A stretch of 64,000 bases of DNA, from contig NC_065532.1 of the NCBI RefSeq assembly GCF_020184175.1, positions 26,350,001 to 26,414,000 on the forward strand, in the 5' to 3' direction. The notes under the pieces were generated by a model. The model was not told the DNA's origin, searched no databases, and saw only the letters and a list, made by a program, of their open reading frames with translations. This DNA is from Aphis gossypii. Taxonomy: Eukaryota; Arthropoda; Insecta; Hemiptera; Aphididae. The position numbers and the translations under genes are program-made. Each line of letters begins with the position of its first letter. Position 1 is the stretch's first letter. Below, one piece after another: positions 1 to 11,624 of the stretch.

Positions 1-2566
1 ATTTTTTATAAAACATTCGAAATTATACTTGACTTTTGGAAAACCTTACAATTTATTTGAGTAATCCGGCTGTATAACTTTAAGGGATATAAAAGAGAAG
101 GAATAAAAGAGAATTCTCTAATATAAAAAGAAACTCATTACAATAACACGTGCTTTTTGGATTTTGTAAAAACTCGTTTCATGTCAAGTATACCGTTATT
201 ATCTCTTTATAGTGAAATTTGTTTTAATATTTTAACTTGTATAAAGTATTACGTATAATATATTCTGTAACCAACATACCTACAATTTTTAAACTAACGT
301 AAATTTATTTATAAAAATATGTAAACATAAATAATATATTTATAACAAAACTATTTTCTTATCGTACATAGAAAAATTAAGAAGTATCGAATTTATTCAA
401 ATAAAACAATAATAACAATAAAGTTGTTTTTAGATGTTGATTTCCAATTATAAGAGAACCAAAATAAAGAGAAATAGATTTAATATAAATAATATCGATG
501 TTATTTTTTTTTCTGTTATAATTTATAAAGCACAGTTGAGTTAAACCTATTTATTATTTATTTTTCATTATACAATTATGTAAAAAAAAAAATTCATAAA
601 ATTAATCAACAGATAATAACACTATAGTATCGAAGCTTAAGTTTAATAAAAAAATCAAGCTTATTATAATTCCAATAACAGCTTTTTGTTGTTGTTGTAG
701 TTGTTTTTTATCAGTTTTCTTTCAATTACCATTGTTTTATGACATTTTAAATTAAACATTCACTAATTATTAATTACAGATGTATTTGTATACTTTGAAA
801 TTATCTTTATGCTCTTATAGCGACGTCGGTGCTTTAAATGATAAATGGATGCATAATCATATTATTGCATTATATTTTGTAATTTAAAACGTTTCGTTTG
901 TCGGTTGTATATTAAAATTAATTTCGATCGTTACACCCGCGTGTTGATCATTATCCCAGTAGTAGGTAAAGATATCCAAATGTCTAGTAGGGTATAGATG
1001 GCAATAATAATATAACTGTATAACGTGGAGCGATTAATAGTTATGCGCTCGATATTTATGTACATAATGTGTTAATTTCACTGGTTTTCATAAATATTCC
1101 TATTTTTCATAGTTTTAGATTCTAAGCAGAGCAATAAATGTATTGATTTTACAATGTTTTTTTTTTGTTAATTGTTTTTATTTGATGTCTGAAGATATTT
1201 TCTATAGTATAAAAATGCTTTATTCCTCAACATTGAAAATGGCTTTTGGTAGTTAATCAGATCTAATTAGTACTTAAGGTAATCAAAATTTAAAATTCCT
1301 CAGTACATACTTGGTAAAACAAAGAAAATAAATAAATAAAAATGAATAATTTTACTCCGAACCAGCTTTTAACACAATTGATTTTGTTTTTTGTTTTACG
1401 TAATTTAAAAATGAATTTCCGATGTCTTGAATTTTTCACAAATATTTATATTAGTATTATTCAACATGATATTAATTTTAAAATATTTTCGCTTGGCTTT
1501 TGTTCTGTTTATAGATATTTTAAATTTAATTTTAATCTATTTATGAACTTTTAATTATCAAATAATTCAAATAAATTTTTATCGTTTAAAAATTTATTCC
1601 AATATTTTTATTTTTTTTTTTACTGCAATTAATTAACTATTTTGAAACAACCTATTTTCAATATTTTATACACAAAGCCTCCTGTGTCAGGTAACACTTT
1701 TTAGTTACATTTCATAAATATTGTTTTCATTTGTATTGGATATAAACCTATTAGTTATTAGCTATTTAAAATAGTATAATACATATTTATACGTCTTTAA
1801 GTGCTATAAAATCTTATTTTTATTCCCTTCTTATGGTTAATAACCACTGTCTCTTAAAATGTACAGCGATCCCTTTAATAATTGACTACCGAAGTTATAA
1901 AGAAACTCGCTTCTCTAAAATATCCAAGTGTAGTATTTGCTTCATATGCCGCCCCATACGTTTATGGTATGGTTTATTTTATAGCATTTTTGTAGATATT
2001 TGTTCGCCAAAGTCTTAAAAAATGTACAATAAAAATTAACTGCATACTATTTTTCCAACTAAATAATTGTAAATGTCTTTAGAAATCTTTTGATTTTATT
2101 AACTGTAAATGTGTATTTTATAAGTATTATGGTAAATTCTGGTAAATAAAAAAAATATGATAATGTTATATTTTTATAACAGGTATATGTTACCTATTAC
2201 CTATAGCACATAATTTCGTTTGGTGATAAGAAATCACAATTAATTTTTGTTATACCGTCATAAATATAAGATTTACATTCTAAAGGTGTACACATAAAAA
2301 CTGTAATAACCAAAAAAGGTATAATATACTATATGAAACTGTGTCATGAAGCACATTCTCCAATAATATATTATATAGCTTTAATTATTTTTCGGGCCTG
2401 TTATAAATATCAAAGGTATACTTTTATTGTTAAAAAATTGTTTTTACGGTCTTTGAAAAAAAAAATAATGACAATATTAATAATTTTTAATTGACTATTA
2501 TACATTACAAAATGCACGTCAGTTAACCGAAAACAAATATAATAACAATAATTATTCTACACTATA
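1..2566. other. AT-rich non-genic region left of the mobile element
   Basis: No convincing exon was found on either strand; the open frames here are short, of low complexity, and lack splice or homology support. The only recognisable content is a fragment of a dispersed repeat at about 1112-1180, which matches the left end of the repeat at 53571-54960. It could be intergenic or the intron of a gene beyond the window. Confidence 0.5.
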
Positions 2567-2585
2567 TTAAGAGGCCGTCACACTA
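2567..2585 (+). repeat. Left terminal inverted repeat with TTAA
   Basis: TTAA at 2567-2570 is followed by gaggccgtcacacta at 2571-2585. This is the exact reverse complement of 13476-13494. Similarity stops after base 2585. Confidence 0.7.
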
Positions 2586-3357
2586 AAAGTGAAACGCATA
2601 CAACGTCCGAGAGAACGCGCTGTTAGGTGTTTTCGTGATCCGCAAGCACGCGACGTTTTAACCACGCCCACTACTGGTAGTCGGCGGCCAGCCGAGGATT
2701 ATGCCTATTCGGGAGCGGTGTTTATTATTATTTGAACCTTCGTCTAAGACGGATCGCGCGTAAATATACACGTAAATGGGTAAATGCAGCTGTAATATTT
2801 TTAATACCCGCGGGTACCGATGTGATTTGTATTTATAATACATTATTAGATATTTACTTCATGAAATATTTATAATAAAGTAAATAATAACTAATTTATA
2901 GCAATAACCTAAATAATATTACCTAAATATCTAAATATTAGTTTTGTAATATTTAAATGTATTGCGTATATTTTACATTATACATTATTCGTGAACATGC
3001 TACAACTTACAAATTTTTTTGGTAATTCAAAGAAAAATAGAATATTGAGCATAATAACCTGTACCTACTTAAACACACTTAAAAATACATAATTTAATCA
3101 TTTTATAATCTAATATTTAATTACCATACAAAATAGTAAAAAACAAATATTTCTTTAACCTTTTTTCAAATGTATTATATTTATAAACATATAACATAAA
3201 GGTAATAATTGCATTTTTCATGTACATTTAATATGAAATTAAAAATTTTTTATCATTAAATAATTAAATAAAATATACAAATTTAAAACAATACTTTTAA
3301 TACTAAATAAATAATAAATTAAATTAAATACATTATTTCTGTATGGCTTTAAAGTGT

Positions 3358-5283
3358 TTAAACAGAATCTTGACTCAAGCTCGGGTACACTTTTTTGCTA
3401 TTTTTAATTGAATAGCGAACATGTTTTGTGTCTAGCGAGTCTTGATCAAAATTTTGATTTTTTTTGTGTGTCTTTAACATTAAATAATGGGTAATACTAG
3501 AAAAAATTCCTGCCAACAGTTTTGCACTCCACCCAAAGGTTTTGTATAAAATAGTAATATTAATCCCCGTATCCACTAGTGTTAATATTAATTTTACAAT
3601 AAAAAATATCCCCATCAGTCCCGAAACAAAAGTACCAATAGTTGTAAACCATCCCCAAAGTTGATGTAATTTATTTTCGACCATGTTGCTTATTGTCTGT
3701 TCGTCAATAAGATATTTATATTGCAGACCTTGGTTAGTCGTATCATATCCCATAGATTGTCTTATTAAATTATTTGTAGCAGCACTCACTTCTTGTGGAA
3801 ACAATATATGTTGCTGAAAAGCTTTCATTGTGTCTTGTGTGTATATACCAGCATTCATAAGCGATTCTGGACTTTTGTACGACCACGTCCAGGTTGTAGC
3901 CGGTTTGAGCTTTTGTGGTTTTTTTATTTCTTGTATATTGGGTACAATACCAAACCAGTCTCCGTCCAAATTGAAGCCAGGTGGAAGTAGTATATTACAA
4001 TCAATTTGAGTTCCAAATTGTTGCAATATGTGCGTTTTGGGGGCCATGAAAAACGTTTTGTTGTTATATAAAACTGGTAGTTCATTAAAACATACATTTT
4101 TTCTCGATATTTCAACATTTACCTTTTTACATTTTATTAAATATATTATTTCGCCTGTTTTCACTGCAGTAAAACCTGGTCCTTCGCCCATAAGATACGA
4201 AAAGTCGGAAATGCTCGAAGAGGCTAGTGTAAGCTTTTGTTGTAATATTTTTCGTTCGAGATCACACTGTTTTTTAATTATGTCATTATACAATGATGTT
4301 ATCGTAGATTTAAAGAAGTTTTCAACATAAACAAATTTTGTATTAACGTAGGCTAACAAATCAGTGTTTTGCGGAGAAATTGTTGTTGTCGTAAATCGAT
4401 TGAAAAATGCGGTATCTACAAGTATGACTAACTGTATGTGTTCAGTTTGAATCACTGGCATCCCGCATGCAAAACTTTTTTTAATTTGTTTTAGGGAAAA
4501 TACTATTTTATCCGTTTCCACAATATAGGTATATATATTATTTGAAAAATCATTAATGGCATTTGAAATTATTAACGATGCAGGACCATCATATAAAACA
4601 TTGAAATCTTGTACTTCACAAGTGAAATGGTTGTTTGTCCATATAGTCTCTCCTTTAAAAGAATCAAAACCATAATTTTCAGATAATTTCATTTTGGTTC
4701 CTGTTGGAAGTATGAGGATATTATCTTTACTATTTGCTATAGCCGTACCTTCTGAAAGCAATATTTTAAATTTAGCTTGTACGACCACATCTTCCCACTC
4801 TCCTCTGCTTGATTTAAAAGTTGTGCCTTTACAATTACCATACTTGTCTAATGTTCCGGCAATGATATTTGTTACAAATATCGTTTCGTTTATTTTTAAA
4901 TCTGTCACTACTCCTCCCGTTTGAAAAGTGAAAGATTGTTTCTGGTGAGTCTCTGAACATCTAGCACTACCTAACTCTATTATGTCGGAAAAATACCCTC
5001 CCTCTACAACTTGTGCGTCTTCAAACGCCGAACACCTTGTTATTAAATAATCAACAGTGATCAGGCATGATTTGAAATTAACTGGATATGTTTCAACCCT
5101 TTGCAATAGTTGTATTCTTGTTACCCGTTCTGTTTTCGAAGGTATTGGAAGATCACAGTTGTCTACTTCTAGACTGTCAAAGGAAGTTATATTTAGGTTA
5201 GGACCTCCGCAATCGTAAGCAATGAATCCAAAAGTGAAATGTATGGTTGTAATAATAACAAATAGAACTTTTTTGATATTCAT
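3358..5283 (-). CDS. Viral-type envelope (fusion) glycoprotein, endogenous, intact ORF
   Basis: One uninterrupted 641-codon frame. The first ~20 residues are a hydrophobic signal peptide (MNIKKVLFVII...). A large ectodomain follows with many cysteines and several N-x-S/T sites (for example NITSF, NKTFF). A hydrophobic membrane anchor lies at roughly residues 548-570, with a charged tail behind it. An early YDCGGPNLNITSF motif, a central GEIIYLIKCKKV block and a CFNELPVLYNNKTFF block resemble the glycoproteins of insect chuviruses (Jingchuvirales) and their endogenous copies, sometimes captured by retroelements. This assignment is from pattern memory, not a search. No polymerase, nucleoprotein or LTR is nearby; the gene lies alone inside the TTAA-flanked element, on the same strand as the transposase. 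A leader exon and promoter appear at 6651-6873. The open frame in AT-rich DNA suggests recent capture or selection. It could instead belong to a retroelement Env family. Confidence 0.62.
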   Translation of the reverse strand: MNIKKVLFVIITTIHFTFGFIAYDCGGPNLNITSFDSLEVDNCDLPIPSKTERVTRIQLLQRVETYPVNFKSCLITVDYLITRCSAFEDAQVVEGGYFSDIIELGSARCSETHQKQSFTFQTGGVVTDLKINETIFVTNIIAGTLDKYGNCKGTTFKSSRGEWEDVVVQAKFKILLSEGTAIANSKDNILILPTGTKMKLSENYGFDSFKGETIWTNNHFTCEVQDFNVLYDGPASLIISNAINDFSNNIYTYIVETDKIVFSLKQIKKSFACGMPVIQTEHIQLVILVDTAFFNRFTTTTISPQNTDLLAYVNTKFVYVENFFKSTITSLYNDIIKKQCDLERKILQQKLTLASSSISDFSYLMGEGPGFTAVKTGEIIYLIKCKKVNVEISRKNVCFNELPVLYNNKTFFMAPKTHILQQFGTQIDCNILLPPGFNLDGDWFGIVPNIQEIKKPQKLKPATTWTWSYKSPESLMNAGIYTQDTMKAFQQHILFPQEVSAATNNLIRQSMGYDTTNQGLQYKYLIDEQTISNMVENKLHQLWGWFTTIGTFVSGLMGIFFIVKLILTLVDTGINITILYKTFGWSAKLLAGIFSSITHYLMLKTHKKNQNFDQDSLDTKHVRYSIKNSKKVYPSLSQDSV

Positions 5284-5639
5284 GTTGAGTGTTGACTGGT
5301 TGTAATACCTATTATGAAATAAAATATAAATATTATATATAGGTACAATTTAAATTAAACACTTAATTTAAATATTGTGCTTTAAAAAATAAGAGAACGG
5401 ATTTAAATGCTCTAAAAAACAAGAAAAATTTGTATAAAAATACGATTTAACGCACTCATAACAGCAATTAAAACTATTTTTATCATTGAAAAAATTTGTT
5501 TTACTGCATAAATTCTTATTCTATTAGGTTTTAATTTGATCTAACCTAACCTTAATCTGATCGGTAAAAAAAAATATAGTAAATAATAAATAATAAAAAT
5601 ACAAGTAGGTAGGTACGACGCATATACGATTTTTATGTT

Positions 5640-6610
5640 TATTCAAAAATAATTCATTGTAAAAACTTGAAACTTGTATCAGATGTTTACATTAGTATTT
5701 TCATTTGAGAATTAATACCTAAAATTTGAAAATTTAAAATAAGGTTTCTCATAAAATGGGGCATACCCGTTTTTGACCAAAATCAAAAATGTATATAATA
5801 TATGTAAAAAAATAAAATAATTGCTGCTAAATAATTTTTTATAAGTTGCATAAAATGTTGTAAAATAAATATAGAACATTTTTAATATATAAGAATAGTA
5901 AAATATTAACATTATTTTTATGTTAATATGCCACAATATATATACAATATTATATAAAAAATTTAAAAAATAGTATACAATTTAATTTTAGGGTTTTTAA
6001 TTTATCTTACAATTGCACCTGGATAGAATTATTATTCGTAAAAATACAATTCTTTACGAAATTATTTACAAAACGATATTAATTATACACACACAATAAA
6101 AATTATCACTATTTGTTTCATATAATATTTAAGTTTTAAAGGTTCTGCAACTTAAATTCAAATATCTTGGTACTATTCATTACAAATATTTACAATAATA
6201 GTATCTTGTATCTTTTGACAAAATTACATATTATTATTATTTTATTATTTTAAATAATATTATACATATTGTGACATATTAATATAAAAAATGTTGATAT
6301 AGATAGTCTTAAATTTTAAATAATTTTCTATATTTTATTTTACAATATTTTATGCAACTTATACTTTTAATAATTTTGCAAAAGTATTAAAAGTATCTAT
6401 ATAGGTAATTGCCATAATTTTACAAAAATGTTTGTTTTGGTCGAAAAGAGAATCATTATTTTTTAAATTTGGTCGAAATTTCGTAATATCATTCCGTTTG
6501 TAAGACTCGTCCAAATATAATAATCGAAAGTTAATAGGTACCTAATTATCTCCGTTCAGAATCATTTTTCATCGTATACAAGATTATCAATGAACTAAAA
6601 TTTAAAATTA
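5640..6610. repeat. Degenerate copy of an interspersed repeat
   Basis: Segments such as attcaaaaataattcattg near 5640 and ttcagaatc near 6556 resemble, in order, the repeat at 53571-54960. It lies in the putative leader intron of the envelope gene. Boundaries are approximate. Confidence 0.35.
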
Positions 6611-6650
6611 AAAAAAGTATATTTTTAAGTAGTTATAAATGGGTACTTAC

Positions 6651-6849
6651 AAATGATGTAGCGTTTGTTCTGAGAGTTGATGATATGTATAATGTATATG
6701 TATAAATACAAAACTATATATAATTTAAAAGAACACTGACTTTAAAAAAAACTGTATTTAGAAAATAAAAATTTGTCTGGAGTCTCGCAATGATGGTGAC
6801 TGGAAACACTTACACACTGTAACTGAAACTGATCTCGAGACTGTGACTG
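6651..6849 (-). other. Probable 5' leader exon of the envelope gene
   Basis: On the minus strand an initiator-like TCAGTC (6850-6845) starts a segment that ends at a strong donor, catttgtaagtac, with GT at 6650-6649. A matching acceptor, caaccag, with AG at 5297-5296, lies 12 nt before the ATG at 5283. The implied intron is 1355 bp and contains only degenerate repeat sequence. No coding content is seen. This is an inference from splice signals. Confidence 0.35.
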
Positions 6850-6873
6850 AACACTGTATCGCTTTTTTAAATA
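6845..6873 (-). promoter_or_regulatory. TATA box plus insect initiator upstream of the envelope gene
   Basis: Read on the minus strand, TATTTAAA (6873-6866) is followed about 25 nt later by TCAGTC (6850-6845), the classic insect TATA-Inr spacing. Further cagt repeats follow. This would drive transcription toward the envelope ORF. Confidence 0.4.
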
Positions 6874-7874
6874 TCTATAATATAGGCTAATTTTTTTCTA
6901 ATTTTTAGATTAGACTTGTTTAATGTTAATGTATCATGATAATTGAGGTATGATAATGCAATTACAATTAATGTTATTATAATAAATGTTCCAATTTATG
7001 ATATTACAAATTAACGATCTCGTATAATCATGTTTTATGATAATTCAGATAATTGTTTGAATGACTGAAATTATAAATTAATTATAATTGTAATAAATAA
7101 TAACCTTAAATTACACAGATTGAACTTCAACTATTATAGTATTAATAGTATTATACTTATTATATCTGATGATGCATAATGTATATGTTATTAATTAATT
7201 AATACCTACGTATAGGCATATAATGTGAATAATTAAGCAATGCATATTTCGTAATAAATAATTTATTAAAATATTTGGATACGGTATATATATATATATG
7301 TATAGAAATATGTATACTATAAACATGGGTTCTAATATTAAATCATTTATAATTTAGTTTCAAATTTATTTTAGTTTTGTTTTTTGTTTTTATGTTTTCC
7401 AAAATGTGTTCTGGATCTTTTATGTCATCTATTTGTAATCGTTTTCCATACTGAGGATTCACTATTTCTGGTAGTAAACATTCCATGTAAAATCTTAAAA
7501 GAAAGTAACAAACTTACTAAGTTGTATAAGAGTAAACTTATCTTTGATATTAAAATTAAAAATTTTTAAAAACTTACAGTTTTAATTTATCAACCATTTT
7601 TGTATTCCAAAAGCAAACATCATAATTTATTATTTGTACTTCTGTCCAATTTTTTGAATAAACGAAGAAATAACAAAATCTTCGTTTGGAAATATGCATT
7701 TGTCCCTGAACTTGATAATAATAATTATGATCAACTTTTAGCTGCATTTTTCCATTGTCATCGAGTCGACAGAATAATAACTAAAAATGTTTGTTGTAAA
7801 ATAGAATAAAAACATTTTTACATTTTTACCTACACTAAACTTAATATTTTAACAGTTATAGGTACTGATTAGAT

Positions 7875-8066
7875 CAGTGGTTTTCAAACTTTTATTATAC
7901 ATGCCACAAGGTACACCGTAAACTTAAAATAATGTTCACGGCACACTGACCTTTTTTAGATGAACAAAATTGTTTTGAATTAATTATTAATTTATTTTCT
8001 TATATCACAATTCAATGCAATCTGTAATTTATGGAATAACCGCGGCACCCAGTTTGAAAACCACTG
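7875..8066. mobile_element. hAT-type MITE, 192 bp
   Basis: The ends cagtggttttcaaact (7875-7890) and agtttgaaaaccactg (8051-8066) are perfect 16-bp inverted repeats. They are flanked by a perfect 8-bp duplication gattagat (7867-7874 and 8067-8074). The CAGTGG start and 8-bp TSD are hallmarks of hAT elements. There is no coding capacity. It lies in the intron between exons 10 and 11 of the transposase/YqaJ gene, so it inserted after that gene arrived. Confidence 0.92.
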
Positions 8067-11000
8067 GATTAGATAGTTAGTATATATTATACTCTTACTT
8101 TTTTACTGTTTATCGCTTCCGAAAATGTCAACGTATCTCTGACTGCGAACGGGCATTTAATTTCAACTAAAAAATCGTCATTGATAATACCGTCTGTATT
8201 CATATACAAAAAAAATTATTATTATTATTATTATTATTTTATTTGAAATTATTAATGCATATCATAAGTAACTGTAATACATTTTACCTGGAGTTGTTGC
8301 TAGGTAAGGAAATTGTTCATCGATGATAAGCCCACACGGATGGATTTTGCATTTTAAAATATTTTCCAATGCGACGATAGCTTCTGGTTCGGTGGCTTTA
8401 CCATAATCAGTTGCCTTCGAAAAAAATGTCCTATATAATATATCGTAAACAGAAATTTTACAAGACGTAGTTGGTCGTAGTTTACAAACACGGCCAAAAT
8501 TTGATGTTGTAAGTCTATTCCTTCGTTCAGCATGCCAAATTTGAGAATTAGCTTGTTCTCTAGTTTTCTTTTCAATATCCAAGCGCCCGTTTCTATCTAA
8601 TCGTAGTGAATTGATAAAATCATCTTTTATTTTTTGTAACTCTTCTTTTGAAATATTATCTTCTTCGGGTAATGGTTCGGCTAAACCATAATGTTGATCC
8701 GGGCCAACATTACTCTTTTTCTGTATACTTGTAGGAAAAAGACGTTTTTTAGATTGGTTTCTTTTTTTTTTATTGGATGTAAGGAATTTCTTTCCTATTA
8801 TACCTAGAAGTATATGTATATATAAAAAAAAAAATCAAAAATACTAAAAAAAAAATAATACTTCAAAGTAGGTATACCTGGGCTTATATCATTTTGTATA
8901 TTTTTATGCATTAAACGAAGAAATTGTCCACTTGAATTATATGATATAACCGCAGCTTCAACTCGTGAATTGTATGAATTTCTTTGTGAGTAATTTATTC
9001 GTTTACCCGCTAAATGTTTATTAATTACACTATTGAATTGTTCACACACGTTGTTGTCAACATTCATAAGTAAACTATCAACATTGACGACTAAACGAGA
9101 TATTATTTGAGATATATCAGTTAAGAATCCCGATCTTTCAGCTTCTAAAATCATATTTTTTTCATTTGGTATTGTGCCCTTGCAAAAATATGGCTCACAT
9201 CGATCATGGCTACCCAAAATGTGACGAAAACTATTACTTATATCTTTCCGTAATCCTATAGTATAGTTATAAAAAAATATATATTATTCAAGTTATATTC
9301 TATACTCTGTAGTACAAGTAAGTCTGTAAGTCTTGTTGTTTAAAAAATTAAAATTCATAAAAAAAATTTTTTTCAACTTACCAACTTCTTTTTCGTAATC
9401 TGATTGACCTTGTAAACTATTACGATATTCAATTGCCTTAGTTATTGAAAATCTAAAACGTAATGCATTGGCTTTTACATGTTTTCTTAACAAAATTGGA
9501 TACTTCGTGTTTGCTGTCATAGCTGCTAATTTTGTACCATAATTTCGCAATAAATGATTACGACATTCTATTTTTTTTACGAGTAGTCTAGGTCCATAAG
9601 GCATGATTTCAGATAGCCTTTTTGAAACGCTAGAATCTCCATCTCCTGGTAAAGATAATTATTTTTATTTTATTATCATTTATACATTTTTATCAACTAT
9701 GGTTGCTGCAACTATATATATATGTATATATACGAATATTATTTAATTTATCTTGCATTTTTATAATAATTGACACTTTAATTAAAATATTACTGTTGGT
9801 ATAATTACTATATGTAATTGATATTGTAGTTGTCATTAATTTTATTATTCCTATTTCTTTTATAAATCGTATCATTAAAATCATTATAAGCCATATATAT
9901 TTTATTTTATTTAATACAGAAATTATACCTAATAAATATATTATAATATTATCGTGTGTATAATGGGCCCCATATCGTGTGTTATGGTTTATGAGCAAGC
10001 TCGTGTGGGGCCCATAAACAAATTATATATTCTTTATTATTTGTCGATTTTGTCGTTGTCATTATAATAATTACTACTGATAAAGCCAGTCGTTGGGAAT
10101 CGTGCCGAATGGGTCATTATTGATATTGATATATTAATATTGTTACTGATATATTATATACACTAACCTATTAGTTTGTTATTTTGAGTCCATGCATTTC
10201 CAAACTTTGTTTAAATCCATCGGCAATGGCATCGGCTTCCATGCTTGTTGCACCCTTTTTCCAATTTAAAAAACAAGTATGGTCAGGTGGAGATAGTTTT
10301 TTATTTTTGGCCCTTTGGCAAATTATACAATAACGGTTTCTAATTCCCACAAACAAAATTTTTTTCGATCTATAACCTATTATTGTTGCCTAGAAAGTAG
10401 AATTATAAATAAGGTCATTCAAAACAGTTTTATAAAACTAATATACTAATATAGCATATATATATTTTACCACTCCAGATAATGCATCATATTTAGTCTT
10501 GTAACTGCGCTTTGACCACTGTCCATCCGCAACTACAGTGCACATAGGGGTTCCATCAACATCTAATGTACCAGCTTTTATTGCTAAACGACGTTCTTCT
10601 TCACCAGCAATTTTCATTTGTTCCTCTGCAACTTCGTGAATTCTTTTGCAAATAAACTCTTGAATTTTCAGAAAAGTAGTTGAAGACATACAAGGTATAT
10701 CGATTATCGCACACAATTCGGACAACTGTGTAAATCCAATTCCAGCTGCTATTGATCCATTAACGGCGGAATAATTTACTGGCAAATAAGCTTCAGGTTT
10801 CAACTTTTCTGAGTCGATAAACATAACAATATTACAAACATCACATTTAAACTTAAATGATGATCTAAACCCGTGTTTTTTCTCAGAAATAAACGTCATA
10901 TTTAAAAATGTACAACCAAATGACCCTCTATGAACACTGTTTTTTAATTTGACTAAAAACGTAATGCATATCCACTATTCGTCTTCCCGAACTTTCATCA

Positions 11001-11298
11001 ACATCACATTGCCTGTTAAAGAATTAAATTTATTACGACTCATCTTCAATCAAAATATAAATTTTAAATGCATACTTAATTTCTTGATTACTAAGTATAG
11101 ATTCGTCCACTGTTAAGTTATGTAAATTTTCTTCAGTATTCCAATAATTATTTGCATTACCCTCCGGATCATTTATTTTTCTAATTTTTTTTTAAAAAAA
11201 ATTGATATAATATATACAAAAATCGTTGGAGTTCTCATATACATTCAAATTTATATAATCAGAGTTTTAATTTAAATTATTAAACATTTTTAATTTAC

Positions 11299-11388
11299 CT
11301 AATTGTTTCCCTTGATGTGCATGGTAGTTGATTGTCAGCACCTAAGAAAAAAGGTGCCTCAACAGATTTTACGAGCTCTGGATTTTGA
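11299..11388 (-). repeat. Second copy of a tandemly duplicated 90-nt exon
   Basis: It encodes QNPELVKSVEAPFFLGADNQ and onward. It is about 85-90% alike to the exon at 11624-11535, including donor and flanking intron bases. Both are exactly 90 nt, so either or both can be spliced in without shifting the frame. Confidence 0.75.
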
Positions 11389-11534
11389 CTTTAAAAAATA
11401 TATAAAAATATTGTATTATATAAATATTTATACTGCTGCATGCGATTATGTAATACATTTTCCGTATATTATTTAAATATTAAGTTATTATAGTTTACCA
11501 AATTTAATAGCTATATAATTTAGCAAAAGTTTAC

Positions 11535-11624
11535 CTAATTGTTTCCCTTGATGTGCATGGTAGTTGATTGTCATCACCCAAGAAAAAAGGTTTCACAACA
11601 GATTCTACGACCTCTGGATTGGGA
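11535..11624 (-). repeat. First copy of a tandemly duplicated 90-nt exon
   Basis: It encodes PNPEVVESVVKPFFLGDDNQ and onward. It is the partner of 11388-11299, with the same phase and a similar donor (attaggtaaa). Confidence 0.75.

Noticed and set aside
1833..2030. Possible membrane-protein fragment (KLASLKYPSVVFASYAAPYV) in another plus frame
   Set aside because: Only about 37 codons between stops, with no splice sites or recognisable family; may be a decayed fragment.
2571..6900. LTR retroelement as source of the envelope gene
   Set aside because: I compared the promoter side (6650-6880) with the 3' side (2600-3350) and found no direct repeat, and no gag or pol frame is present.
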